DNA of 64,000 bases from Mycolicibacterium sp. HK-90 (lineage in GTDB: Bacteria; Actinomycetota; Actinomycetes; Mycobacteriales; Mycobacteriaceae): assembly GCF_030486405.1 (NCBI RefSeq), contig NZ_CP129613.1, positions 3,782,001 through 3,846,000 of the forward strand. The letters run 5' to 3'. This document shows positions 57,042-64,000 of this stretch, piece by piece (position 1 is the stretch's first letter; the number at the start of each line of letters is the position of its first letter). Position numbers and translations under genes: made by a program. The notes under the pieces were generated by a model. It was not told where the DNA came from. It ran no database searches and saw only the letters and a program-made list of their open reading frames with translations.

Positions 57042-57527
57042 CTACAGAATCCCGTCCAGAATGCCTGCGGGCAGCGGGATTCCGAGCCCGGAGTAGAACG
57101 CATAGAAGCTCGCGACCGAGAGCACCGCCCCGATCACGATGTTGCGGATGTAGTGGTGGTTGCCGAGAATCGTTGCCGCCCCGGCGAACAGCAGCGCACC
57201 GGTGATGGCCCAGCCGAGCGGCTTGACCAGAAGGATCACCAGCACGAACAGGCCGACCAGCAATCCGACCGTGCGCCAGTCCCCCGGTGAGTTCGGATCG
57301 ACGTCCTCGCCCGCGTCGGCCTCGCCGACCGATCCGCGCGGGATCGCGACCGCCAGGACGGCCGCAAGTGCGATGAGGATGATCCCGATCCACAGCGGAA
57401 AGGCCCGGGGCCCCACCGGATCCACCTTGGCGAACGTCCCGGTCAGGGTGAGGGCGTCGAAGATCAGGAACCCGCCGACGGCGAGCAGCACCACGCAGAC
57501 CAGATATTGAGCCTTGTCGACCTTCAC
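57042..57527 (-). CDS. tctB: Tripartite tricarboxylate transporter, small membrane subunit TctB
   Basis: 161 residues from a GTG start that overlaps the tctC stop (GTGA). Four hydrophobic helices (about 8-26, 46-64, 88-105 and 115-160) with the usual TctB layout 'YLVCVVLLAVGGFLIFDAL' and 'FPLWIGIILIALAAVLAV'. Partner of TctA in the membrane. Confidence 0.92.
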   Translation of the reverse strand: MKVDKAQYLVCVVLLAVGGFLIFDALTLTGTFAKVDPVGPRAFPLWIGIILIALAAVLAVAIPRGSVGEADAGEDVDPNSPGDWRTVGLLVGLFVLVILLVKPLGWAITGALLFAGAATILGNHHYIRNIVIGAVLSVASFYAFYSGLGIPLPAGILDGIL

Positions 57528-58507
57528 AACAACCCCAATTCGTTCAGCGTCCCCGAGACGCGGTTGTCCTGATCGCGCAGGAACTGCTCGAACTCCGCAC
57601 CGGTGCTGAACGCGTCACTCCAGCCGTTCTTGACCAGCGCATCGCGCCACTGCTGGGTGCCGTGCAGCTCGGTCAGGGCGCGCACCATCGCGTCCTTCGC
57701 CTCACCTGAAATGCCCGGCGGCGCAAGTATTCCGCGCCAGTTGGTGAAGGTCAGATCGATACCGGCCTCGGTCAGGGTGGGGGCGTCGATCCCCTCGACC
57801 CGCTCCTTGCCGGACACCGCGAGCACCCGGACCTGGCCGGCCTCGATCTGGTCGACGAACTCACCGAGCCCGGTGGTGCCTGCCGCGATCTTCTTGCCCA
57901 GCAGGGCCGTCAGCAGATCGCCGCCGCCGTCGTAGGTGATGTAGTTGACCTTGCGCGGGTCCACCCCGACGGCACGTGCGGTCTCCATCGGGAAGAGGTG
58001 GTCAGGCCCGCCGGGCGAGGATCCGCCCCCGATCGTGACCTTTGACGGATCGGCCTTCCACGCCGTCACCAGGTCGCCGATGGTGCGGAACGGCGAATCC
58101 CCCGGCACCAGAATGCCTTCCTGCTCCTCCACCATCTTGGCCAGTGCAGTGGCATCGGACGCGCGCGCCGTGGACCCGTTGGTGTACACCGCGCCCACCA
58201 CGCCGAGCCCCATCATCATCATGAGGTCGTCGTTGCCCTTTTCGTTCATCAGCCGCGCCATCGCGACGGTGCCGCCGGCCCCGATCACGTTGAACACCTC
58301 GATGCGCCCGGTGATGTCGGTGTCTTCCATGATCTTCACCGCGGTGCGCGCAGTCAGGTCGTAGCCGCCGCCCGGGCTGTTCGGCACCATCATGCGCAGC
58401 CGGTGCAGACCGCGGGACTCGTCACCCCGCGTCACCCCGCACGCGGTCACCAGCATCAGCGCGACCACGGCCACCGTCAGCCCGGCGCACAATCGTCGAA
58501 ACCTCAT
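57524..58507 (-). CDS. tctC: Tricarboxylate solute-binding lipoprotein TctC
   Basis: Start at 58507 ('MRFRRLCAGLTVAVVALMLVTAC') gives 327 residues with a lipobox LVTAC, so lipid-anchored outside the membrane. Bug/TctC family features: 'LRMMVPNSPGGGYDLTARTAVKIMED', 'FNVIGAGGTVAMARL', 'TIGGGSSPGGPDHLF' and 'VDPRKVNYITYDGGGDLLTALLGKKIAAG'. Delivers the carboxylate to TctAB. First gene of tctCBA and divergent from its likely regulator genes. Confidence 0.94.
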   Translation of the reverse strand: MRFRRLCAGLTVAVVALMLVTACGVTRGDESRGLHRLRMMVPNSPGGGYDLTARTAVKIMEDTDITGRIEVFNVIGAGGTVAMARLMNEKGNDDLMMMMGLGVVGAVYTNGSTARASDATALAKMVEEQEGILVPGDSPFRTIGDLVTAWKADPSKVTIGGGSSPGGPDHLFPMETARAVGVDPRKVNYITYDGGGDLLTALLGKKIAAGTTGLGEFVDQIEAGQVRVLAVSGKERVEGIDAPTLTEAGIDLTFTNWRGILAPPGISGEAKDAMVRALTELHGTQQWRDALVKNGWSDAFSTGAEFEQFLRDQDNRVSGTLNELGLL

Positions 58508-58531
58508 GGTCAGCAATACTGGACCCAAGAC

Positions 58532-58545
58532 GTGACGTAGGTCAC
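58532..58545. promoter_or_regulatory. Inverted repeat between tctC and the sensor kinase gene
   Basis: GTGAC-GTAG-GTCAC, perfect 5-bp arms, in the 67-nt divergent promoter region 24 nt from tctC and 29 nt from the kinase start. A likely site for the response regulator at 60196 or an overlapping -35 region. Confidence 0.4.
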
Positions 58546-58574
58546 CAATTCGGACGCAAAGGAAGTTTTGTTCG

Positions 58575-60203
58575 TTGAGTTCACTCGTGACGCGCTCGCC
58601 GTCGACACGGACGCGACTGTTGCGCAACGGCAGTCTGGCCGGACGCTTCCTGGTGTTCCAGCTGCTGGTGGTTGCGGTGGTGTTGATCGCGGTGGCCGCG
58701 GTGTCGGTGGCGCAGTCCACCAGGGAGTTCCGCGATGTGCGGGGGCAGCGGATGATCGCCGTCGCCGAGAACGTGGCGTCCACCCCGATCGTCCGGGAGC
58801 GCTACGGAGACCCGTTCGCCGCGCAGGTGCTCGCCCCGGAGGTCGATCGCGCCGTGGCGCTGTCGGGGGCGGACCTCGCCGACATCACCGACCCGGCCGG
58901 CGTGGTGCGGGTGTCGTCGGATCCGGCCCGCATCGGACAACGACTCGACCTGCGCGCCAGCCGAGCCGACGACGGCCGCGCGTGGTCCGGCGACACCGAC
59001 GTCGACGGTGCGCATCACCTGGCCGGGCAGGTTCCCATCCTGGCCACCGACGGCACGGTGCTGGCCATCGTCTCGGTCAGCGAACGCTATCCGTCGCTGT
59101 GGGAGTTGGTGGGCGGGGCGGGCGAGCGGCTGCTGATCTACCTCGGATTGGGTGCCGCACTCGGCATGCTCGCATCGTGGCTGCTGTCGCGACGGATCAA
59201 CCGCCACACCCGCGGCCTCGACATCGCCGAGATCGCCAGCCTGGCCGATCACCGGGAAGCGCTGTTGCACAGCATCCGTGAGGGCGTGGTGGCGGTGAAC
59301 AACGACGGCATCATCACGGTGATCAACGACAGCGCCTCCGATCTCCTGGGCATCAGCTCCGAGGCCGTGGGCCATCGCGCCGACGAGGTGGGCCTGGAAC
59401 CCGCGGTGGAGGCATTCCTGTTGTCGGGAGGGGGAATTCGCGGCGACGAGTCCGACGTCGTGATCACCACCAAGACCCGCGTGCTGGCCCTGAACCGACG
59501 CGCCGCCCGCAGCCAGGGCCGGCGCATCGGTACGGTGACCACCATGCGCGACAGCACCGAGCTCGCCGCACTACAGGCCCAACTGTCCTCACACCGGAGT
59601 GTGACCGACACCCTGCGGGCCCAGACCCACGAATTCGCCAACCAGTTGCACACCATCTCCGGGTTGGCGCAGCTGGGCGAGTTCGATGCGGTGCGCGACC
59701 TGGTGGGTACCTTGACCCGGCGCCGCGCCGAGATCAACGAGGCAGTCACGCAACGTGTTTCCGATCCGGCGGTGGCCGCGCTGCTGATCGCGAAGACCTC
59801 ACTGGCCGCCGAGAACGGCGTCACCCTCGAACTGACCGAGGACAGCCACCTCGGGGCCCTGGACCCGGCGCTGGCCACCGACGTGATCACGTTGCTGGGC
59901 AATCTGATCGACAACGCGGTCGACGTGTCGGTCGGCTCGGCCGCCGCCCGGGTGGGTGTGCGGATCGAGGATTCGGCCGGACTGCTGCTGGCGGTCTCGG
60001 ATTCCGGCCCCGGGGTGCCGGTGCACCTCCGGGAGACCATCTTCTCCCGCGGCGTCACCTCCAAGGCCGCGGTGCCCGGCGGCCGAGGCATCGGGCTGGC
60101 CCTGGTACGGCTGGTGACCGCGCAGCACGGGGGCGACGTAGAGGTGACCGACGCCCCCGGCGGCGGGGCACTGTTCGTGGTGAGGCTGCCGGCTCATGCG
60201 TGA
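58575..60203 (+). CDS. DcuS/CitA-type sensor histidine kinase
   Basis: TTG start at 58575 with AAAGGAAG 9 nt before gives 542 residues. TM1 about 24-47, an extracytoplasmic PDC/Cache-like sensor ('REFRDVRGQRMIAVAENVASTP...DPFAAQVLAPEVDRAV'), TM2 about 180-205, PAS ('SIREGVVAVNNDGIITVINDSASDLLGI'), a SPOB-like dimerisation helix with the phospho-His in 'AQTHEFANQLHTISGLAQLGEF', and the ATPase 'NLIDNAVDV', 'DSGPGVPV', 'GRGIGLALVRLV'. Senses an external di/tricarboxylate, presumably the substrate of tctCBA. Overlaps the regulator gene by 8 nt. Confidence 0.93.
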   Translation: MSSLVTRSPSTRTRLLRNGSLAGRFLVFQLLVVAVVLIAVAAVSVAQSTREFRDVRGQRMIAVAENVASTPIVRERYGDPFAAQVLAPEVDRAVALSGADLADITDPAGVVRVSSDPARIGQRLDLRASRADDGRAWSGDTDVDGAHHLAGQVPILATDGTVLAIVSVSERYPSLWELVGGAGERLLIYLGLGAALGMLASWLLSRRINRHTRGLDIAEIASLADHREALLHSIREGVVAVNNDGIITVINDSASDLLGISSEAVGHRADEVGLEPAVEAFLLSGGGIRGDESDVVITTKTRVLALNRRAARSQGRRIGTVTTMRDSTELAALQAQLSSHRSVTDTLRAQTHEFANQLHTISGLAQLGEFDAVRDLVGTLTRRRAEINEAVTQRVSDPAVAALLIAKTSLAAENGVTLELTEDSHLGALDPALATDVITLLGNLIDNAVDVSVGSAAARVGVRIEDSAGLLLAVSDSGPGVPVHLRETIFSRGVTSKAAVPGGRGIGLALVRLVTAQHGGDVEVTDAPGGGALFVVRLPAHA

Positions 60204-60846
60204 CGTCCTGGTGGTCGACGACGACTTCATGGTGGCCGAGATTCATCGCCGGTTCGTCGAGCGGGTCGACGGGTTTCGTCCGGTTTCGTTGGCGCGCAAC
60301 GGAACCGAGGCTCTGGCCGCCGCAGCCGAGCTACGGCCCGACCTGATCCTGCTCGACGTCTACCTGCCGGACATGACCGGGCTGGAGGTGCTCCGGAGAC
60401 TTCGTGCCGCAGGCGACAACGTCGGCGTCATCATGGTCACCGCGGCCCGCGAACTCGACACGGTACGCGGCGCACTCGCCGGTGGCGCGGCCGACTATCT
60501 GGTCAAGCCGTTCGACTTCGAGCAACTCCAGGCGAAGTTGGTGGCCTTCGCCACCCGGGCCGACGCGCTGGCCGCCGCCGGCGGTGCGGACCAGTCGACG
60601 ATCGACGCGTTGTTCCGCGGCACCGCGACGGTCCTGCCCAAGGGGCTCGGGGCCGAGACCGGCCGCCTGGTCATGGACGCGGTGCGCGCCGCCGGGGAGG
60701 TGTCGGCGACCGAGTGCGCCGAACTGGTGGGGATTTCACGGGTCAGCGCCCGGCGCTATCTGGAGCACTACCTGAGCGCCGGGACCCTGGAATTGCGGCT
60801 GCAATACGGCACCGGCCGCCCGGAGCGCCGCTACCGGGCCAGGTGA
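60196..60846 (+). CDS. CitB/DcuR-type response regulator
   Basis: 216 residues. Receiver domain with the acidic pair 'VVDDDFMVAEIHRRFVE', phosphoacceptor in 'DLILLDVYLPDMTGLEVLRRL' and Lys in 'YLVKPFDFEQL'. C-terminal HTH of the CitB type: 'GEVSATECAELVGISRVSARRYLEHYLSAGTLELRLQYG'. Paired by overlap with the upstream kinase; its expected target is the tctCBA promoter. Confidence 0.93.
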   Translation: MRDVLVVDDDFMVAEIHRRFVERVDGFRPVSLARNGTEALAAAAELRPDLILLDVYLPDMTGLEVLRRLRAAGDNVGVIMVTAARELDTVRGALAGGAADYLVKPFDFEQLQAKLVAFATRADALAAAGGADQSTIDALFRGTATVLPKGLGAETGRLVMDAVRAAGEVSATECAELVGISRVSARRYLEHYLSAGTLELRLQYGTGRPERRYRAR

Positions 60847-60903
60847 AGGTCTAAAAACTGGACCTGAAATTCGGCCGTCGGTCCGCATCGAAATAATGGC
60901 GGC

Positions 60904-61629
60904 GTGAGTTCGAGAGTGCTGTTCCTGCGTAACGACCACACGGCCACCGAGGCCATGCTGGGCGACGTGTTCGCCGAACGCGGATTCGACCTCGACACGT
61001 TCGACGTCGTCGCGCCCGAGCTGGACGACGATCCGGCCGGTGCGGTGGTGGCCTTCCCCGACCCGAGCCACTATGACGTGATCGTGCCGCTGGGCGCCCG
61101 CTGGCCGGTCCATGACGAGACGCTGCGCAACAGCTGGGTCGGGGCCGAGATGGACATGGTGCGCCGGGCCGTCGACACCGGGGTCGGCGTCCTCGGGGTG
61201 TGCTTCGGCGGCCAGCTCATCGCGCAGGCCTTCGGCGGGTCGGTCAGCCCGTCGCCCGCACCGGAGGTCGGCTGGTACGAGGTGACCACCGACGACGAGC
61301 GATTGGTTCCCGGCGGCCGATGGTTCCAATGGCATTACGACCGGTGGACGCTGCCACCGGGGGCCACCGAGATCGCGCGGACCGAGAACGCCTCCCAAGC
61401 CTTCGTCCTCGGCACCGCGCTGGCCCTGCAGCTGCACCCCGAACTCGACACGGATCTGCTGGAAGTCTGGTTGGCCCACGATCGCGACGGCTCCGTGGCC
61501 GAAATCGGCCGCAGCCACGACGAATTGCGGAGGCAAACAACAGGACTCGTCGACGACGCGGCGGCCCGCCTCCGAACCCTGGTCGACGGATTCCTGCACG
61601 GGGTGGTCCGGGCCCGGCCATCGTCGTAG
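60904..61629 (+). CDS. Class I glutamine amidotransferase-like protein
   Basis: GTG start at 60904, 241 residues. Catalytic triad visible: Cys in 'GVLGVCFGGQLIAQAFGG', His and Glu in 'LQLHPELDTDLLEVW'. The domain stands alone, as in GMP-synthase-like amidotransferases that act on gamma-glutamyl compounds or work with an unlinked synthetase. Weak hairpin AGGTC/GACCT at about 60845-60865 lies before it. Partner unknown. Confidence 0.88.
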   Translation: MSSRVLFLRNDHTATEAMLGDVFAERGFDLDTFDVVAPELDDDPAGAVVAFPDPSHYDVIVPLGARWPVHDETLRNSWVGAEMDMVRRAVDTGVGVLGVCFGGQLIAQAFGGSVSPSPAPEVGWYEVTTDDERLVPGGRWFQWHYDRWTLPPGATEIARTENASQAFVLGTALALQLHPELDTDLLEVWLAHDRDGSVAEIGRSHDELRRQTTGLVDDAAARLRTLVDGFLHGVVRARPSS

Positions 61630-61676
61630 GCTGACAACAACCGGCGGATCTCCCTGCAGCGCCGGTGACAGCGGCC

Positions 61677-62357
61677 ATGAATGCCTGGAGTCTGCGAGCC
61701 AGCTCAGAACGCATCTATCGGGACCGCCGCGAGGCGGGCCAGGTCCTGGCCGGGCTCCTGGTGTCCTACCGGGGCCGGCCCGACGTGCTCGTCCTGGGTT
61801 TGGCCCGGGGCGGGGTGCCGATCGCCTGGGAAGTGGCGTCCGATCTGGATGCGCCCCTCGATGTCTTCGTGGTCCGGAAGCTGGGCGTGCCGCAGTGGCA
61901 GGAACTCGCCATGGGTGCGGTCGCCTCCGGCGGGGGCCTGGTGATCAACGACGGACTGGTCAAACAGTTGGGCATCGACGACGACACGATCGCCGAGACG
62001 ATCACGCGCGAGACCGCCGAGGTCGAGCGCCGGGAGCAGGCCTACCGCGGAGACCGTCCGGCTCCCGAGCTCACCGGAAAGACGGTGATCCTGGTCGACG
62101 ACGGCATCGCCACCGGGGCCAGCATGCTGGCCGCGGTACGGGCCGTGCGGGCGGCCCGTCGGGTTGTGGTGGCGGTACCGGTCGGACCGCCGAACGTGAG
62201 CAACGAACTCCGCGCGGAGGCCGACGAGGTGGTGTGCGCCAGCACACCCCCTCAGTTCGAGGCGGTCGGCCAGGCGTTCGCGGATTTCCACCAGGTCAGC
62301 GACGACGAGGTGCGCCGTCTGCTCGCGCAGCCCACGACGGAACCCGACAAGGGTTAG
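61677..62357 (+). CDS. Phosphoribosyltransferase domain protein (Rv2143-like)
   Basis: 226 residues from ATG 61677 (GTG 61665 possible). Type I PRTase: PRPP loop 'VILVDDGIATGASMLAAVRAVRA', N-terminal 'VLVLGLARGGVPIAWEVASDLDAPLDVFVVRKLGVPQWQELAMGAVASGG'. Common as a stand-alone gene in mycobacteria with unknown base specificity. Marks the return to the conserved wag31 region. Stop overlaps the end of the convergent next gene by 4 nt. Confidence 0.9.
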   Translation: MNAWSLRASSERIYRDRREAGQVLAGLLVSYRGRPDVLVLGLARGGVPIAWEVASDLDAPLDVFVVRKLGVPQWQELAMGAVASGGGLVINDGLVKQLGIDDDTIAETITRETAEVERREQAYRGDRPAPELTGKTVILVDDGIATGASMLAAVRAVRAARRVVVAVPVGPPNVSNELRAEADEVVCASTPPQFEAVGQAFADFHQVSDDEVRRLLAQPTTEPDKG

Positions 62358-62698
62358 TTCTTGTACTTCTCGGCCGAGTCGTCGACCTCGACGTCGTGGT
62401 CGGCCGCATCGGGTTCGACGGCGACATCCGACTCAGGCTCGGCGACCACATCTTCGGGGTAGTCCACCGGCTGATCGATCGCCGCGGTCGCCTCGGTGGG
62501 GGCATCATCCTCGGCGGCGGCGTCGTCACCGGCGGCGGCACCGCGCGACCGCTCGCGTACCGCGTCGACGATCAGCAGCAGCACGCCGATCACGCTGGCA
62601 CCGATACAGACCCAGGCGATCAACTCATTGCTGGTCACCACGGCGGTCACCAGCGCGGCCAGGCCTATGACGGCAAGCACGAGCGCAATGATCAACAT
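62354..62698 (-). CDS. Small membrane protein with acidic tail (Rv2144c-like)
   Basis: 114 residues: two membrane helices (about 3-21 and 27-46, 'IALVLAVIGLAALVTAV' and 'IAWVCIGASVIGVLLLI'), then about 65 residues very rich in Asp, Glu and Ala. Lies downstream of wag31 in the same direction, as in M. tuberculosis. Function unknown; probably cytoplasmic-tailed. Confidence 0.88.
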   Translation of the reverse strand: MLIIALVLAVIGLAALVTAVVTSNELIAWVCIGASVIGVLLLIVDAVRERSRGAAAGDDAAAEDDAPTEATAAIDQPVDYPEDVVAEPESDVAVEPDAADHDVEVDDSAEKYKN

Positions 62699-62769
62699 CG
62701 TTCAACCCTAAGTGTGGTGGCCCGGGATCGGGCCGATTCACGGCAGTGCGGGGGCGTCAGTCTTGCCGA

Positions 62770-63591
62770 TTAGTTGTTGCCGCGGTTGAACTGGCTGAAA
62801 CCACCCGCCGAGTCGTTGTTGGCACTCGAGTCCACCGGCGCGGCCGAGCCGCGCTGGCCCAGCTCCTCCAGCTGAGATTCCAGGTAGGTCTTCAGCCGGG
62901 TCCGGTACTCGCGCTCGAACGTGCGCAGCTGCTCCAGGCGGCCCTCAAGGACCGTGCGCTGCTGGTTGATGGTGCCCATGATCTCGGAGTGCTTGCGCTC
63001 GGCGTCGGCCTGCAGGGCGTCGGCCTTCTCCTGGGCCTGACGCAGCTGGGTCTCCGAACGGGTCTGAGCATCGGCCAGCATGGCGTCGGCGCGCTGCCGG
63101 GCGTCCGAGACCGTGGTCTCGGCGGTCTTGCGGGCATCGCTGACCATGGCGTCGGCCTGGGCCCGCGCATCCGAGAGCAGCTTCTCCGACTCGGCCTTGG
63201 CCGTGGAGGTCAGGCGGTCGGCGGTGTCCTGCGCCAGGCTGAGCACCCGGGCGGCCCGTACGGCGGTGTCCTCGCTGGGCGCGGCGGGGGCGGCCGGCGC
63301 CGGCGGGGCCTCGTAGACCGGCTGGGGGGCCGGGGCGGGCTCGGGCTCCGGCTCGTAGAGCGGGATGGACTGGGTGGACTGAGCGCCACCGCCGCCGGCC
63401 CGCGCCGATGCCAGCTCCTGATCGAGCTCGGACACCCGCTGCCGGAGATCGGCGTTTTCCTCGATGAGCCGAGTCAGTTCGTTCTCAACCAGATCGAGAA
63501 AGGCATCGACCTCGTCCTCGTTGTAGCCACGTTTGCCGATGGGCGGCTTGCTGAACGCGACGTTATGGACGTCCGCTGGTGTGAGCGGCAT
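62770..63591 (-). CDS. wag31: Polar growth protein Wag31 (DivIVA)
   Basis: 273 residues, SD GGGGG before the ATG. N-terminal DivIVA membrane-binding domain '[46 protein letters not shown]', a Pro/Gly linker (about 63-115) and a long coiled coil ('[40 protein letters not shown]...'). Recruits the elongation machinery to the cell poles. The linker here, with '[26 protein letters not shown]', is somewhat longer than in M. tuberculosis (260 residues in total). Confidence 0.97.
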   Translation of the reverse strand: MPLTPADVHNVAFSKPPIGKRGYNEDEVDAFLDLVENELTRLIEENADLRQRVSELDQELASARAGGGGAQSTQSIPLYEPEPEPAPAPQPVYEAPPAPAAPAAPSEDTAVRAARVLSLAQDTADRLTSTAKAESEKLLSDARAQADAMVSDARKTAETTVSDARQRADAMLADAQTRSETQLRQAQEKADALQADAERKHSEIMGTINQQRTVLEGRLEQLRTFEREYRTRLKTYLESQLEELGQRGSAAPVDSSANNDSAGGFSQFNRGNN

Positions 63592-63632
63592 TGTCTGCCC
63601 CCTTGAAGTCTTGGACCGTCAACCGATCTCAA

Positions 63633-63638
63633 AGTGTA
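63633..63638 (-). promoter_or_regulatory. Possible -10 element of wag31
   Basis: TACACT on the minus strand, 42 nt before the wag31 ATG, in an AT-richer leader (63600-63680). It fits a mycobacterial TANNNT -10. No good -35 at 17 nt was found. The rest of the 200-nt gap to the YggT gene holds an A/T-rich patch at about 63704-63735 and no gene. Confidence 0.35.
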
Positions 63639-63797
63639 AAGCCTTGTTTGAACGCAACTGGAGTCCATCCTGTCACACCAGACCCGGCGGTTGCAGTGGA
63701 GGCCTATTTTTAAGAACGAATTTCAATCTTCTTACGCATTTGTGGACCATTCGGCAAACGCCGTGATCGCACCCGCTTCATCGACTCGGCCCGGCCG

Positions 63798-64000
63798 TTA
63801 CATCGCCGCGTTGAACGCCAACTGCATGCCGATGAACGCGGCCAGGAGCAGCACCATGATCGACAGATCGAACCGGACGGCGCCTATCGTGAGCTGGGGA
63901 ATGAGCCGCCGCAACAACTTCACCGGCGGATCGGTCACGGTCATGATGAGCTCCAGCACCACGACCGTCAGCCCCTTGGGATGCCAGTCCCGGCTGAACG
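63798..64000 (-). CDS. YggT family membrane protein, N-terminal part outside window (Rv2146c-like)
   Basis: The last 66 codons are present: they read '...TVVVLELIMTVTDPPVKLLRRLIPQLTIGAVRFDLSIMVLLLAAFIGMQ' and end 'LAFNAAM' before TAA at 63798. The 'DPPVKLLRRLIPQ' element and the following hydrophobic helix are the YggT signature. Immediately upstream of wag31 in the conserved mycobacterial cell-division region; involved in membrane/osmotic functions in other bacteria, role here unknown. Confidence 0.85.
   Translation of the reverse strand, partial: FSRDWHPKGLTVVVLELIMTVTDPPVKLLRRLIPQLTIGAVRFDLSIMVLLLAAFIGMQLAFNAAM

Noticed and set aside
29161..61640. att duplication of the tRNA-Leu 3' end at the far side of the accessory region
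   Set aside because: No second copy of the T-arm/acceptor sequence was found by eye near 50.9 kb or 61.6 kb.

Overview
The window is high-GC actinobacterial DNA and reads as a fast-growing mycobacterium (Mycolicibacterium-like). mshC (mycothiol synthesis) and wag31 (DivIVA) are present, and the backbone order hisG-hisE, metH, PAC2 protein, SDR, mshC, cysQ, SCO1664-like, DUF3090, histidine phosphatase, uppP, lppL, pyrD, PEBP protein, M20 peptidase, tRNA-Leu, phosphoribosyltransferase, small membrane protein, wag31, YggT follows the Rv2120c-Rv2146c segment of M. tuberculosis. No species call is possible from the sequence alone.

Layout. 0-5 kb: 3' end of a thioesterase-like gene, a DinB-like gene, a secreted Pro/Gly-rich protein, an ArsR-SRPBCC-flavodoxin operon with an upstream palindrome, an FAD disulfide oxidoreductase and a DUF4126 membrane protein. 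5-14 kb: hisE-hisG, a sugar-porter MFS gene, a HAD phosphatase, an NmrA-like reductase and metH. The metH leader looks like an S-adenosylhomocysteine (SAH) riboswitch whose 3' strand competes with a hairpin that hides the metH Shine-Dalgarno (SD) sequence. 14-29 kb: conserved backbone interrupted by an intact IS30-family element (15.04-16.42 kb) and an intact IS110-family element (about 25.8-27.14 kb). The IS110 element sits between the two arms of a palindrome that probably was the bidirectional pyrD/PEBP terminator.

Accessory region, 29.25-50.92 kb, starting immediately after tRNA-Leu(GAG) and a 17-bp hairpin terminator. It holds a PD-(D/E)XK-like nuclease candidate and then a coherent block that looks like an undescribed peptide/lipid system: a subtilase with an N-terminal winged-helix-like region plus an esterase; a 20-codon ORF plus a NarL-type regulator; a PatA/PatG-family (cyanobactin-maturation-type) subtilase; two small precursor-like peptide genes that share the motif LPPQ-x3-I-x-R; a strong hairpin; a 125-aa protein translationally coupled to a carboxylic acid reductase; a class III aminotransferase; an astacin-type protease with hemopexin repeats; a plant alpha-dioxygenase/COX-like heme oxygenase; a catalase-related (allene-oxide-synthase-like) heme enzyme; and a large LAL-type LuxR regulator. 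Four copies of a palindrome CGAGTAG-N4-CTACTCG lie in the two divergent intergenic regions. Three of them sit at the same distance (about 70-74 nt) upstream of a start codon and 23-24 nt before a -10 hexamer, so the block appears to be one regulon. No YcaO cyclodehydratase, dedicated exporter, integrase or att duplication was seen.

50.9-64 kb returns to backbone: an assimilatory nitrate reductase fused to an NADPH flavoprotein reductase, a universal stress protein, a TctCBA tripartite tricarboxylate transporter divergent from its likely DcuS/CitA-type two-component system, a class I glutamine amidotransferase, a phosphoribosyltransferase, a small membrane protein, wag31 and the 3' part of a YggT gene. 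Start codons differ from the longest reading frames in many places and were chosen by ribosome-binding site, coupling and homologue length. Family names are from recognition of motifs, not from searches.
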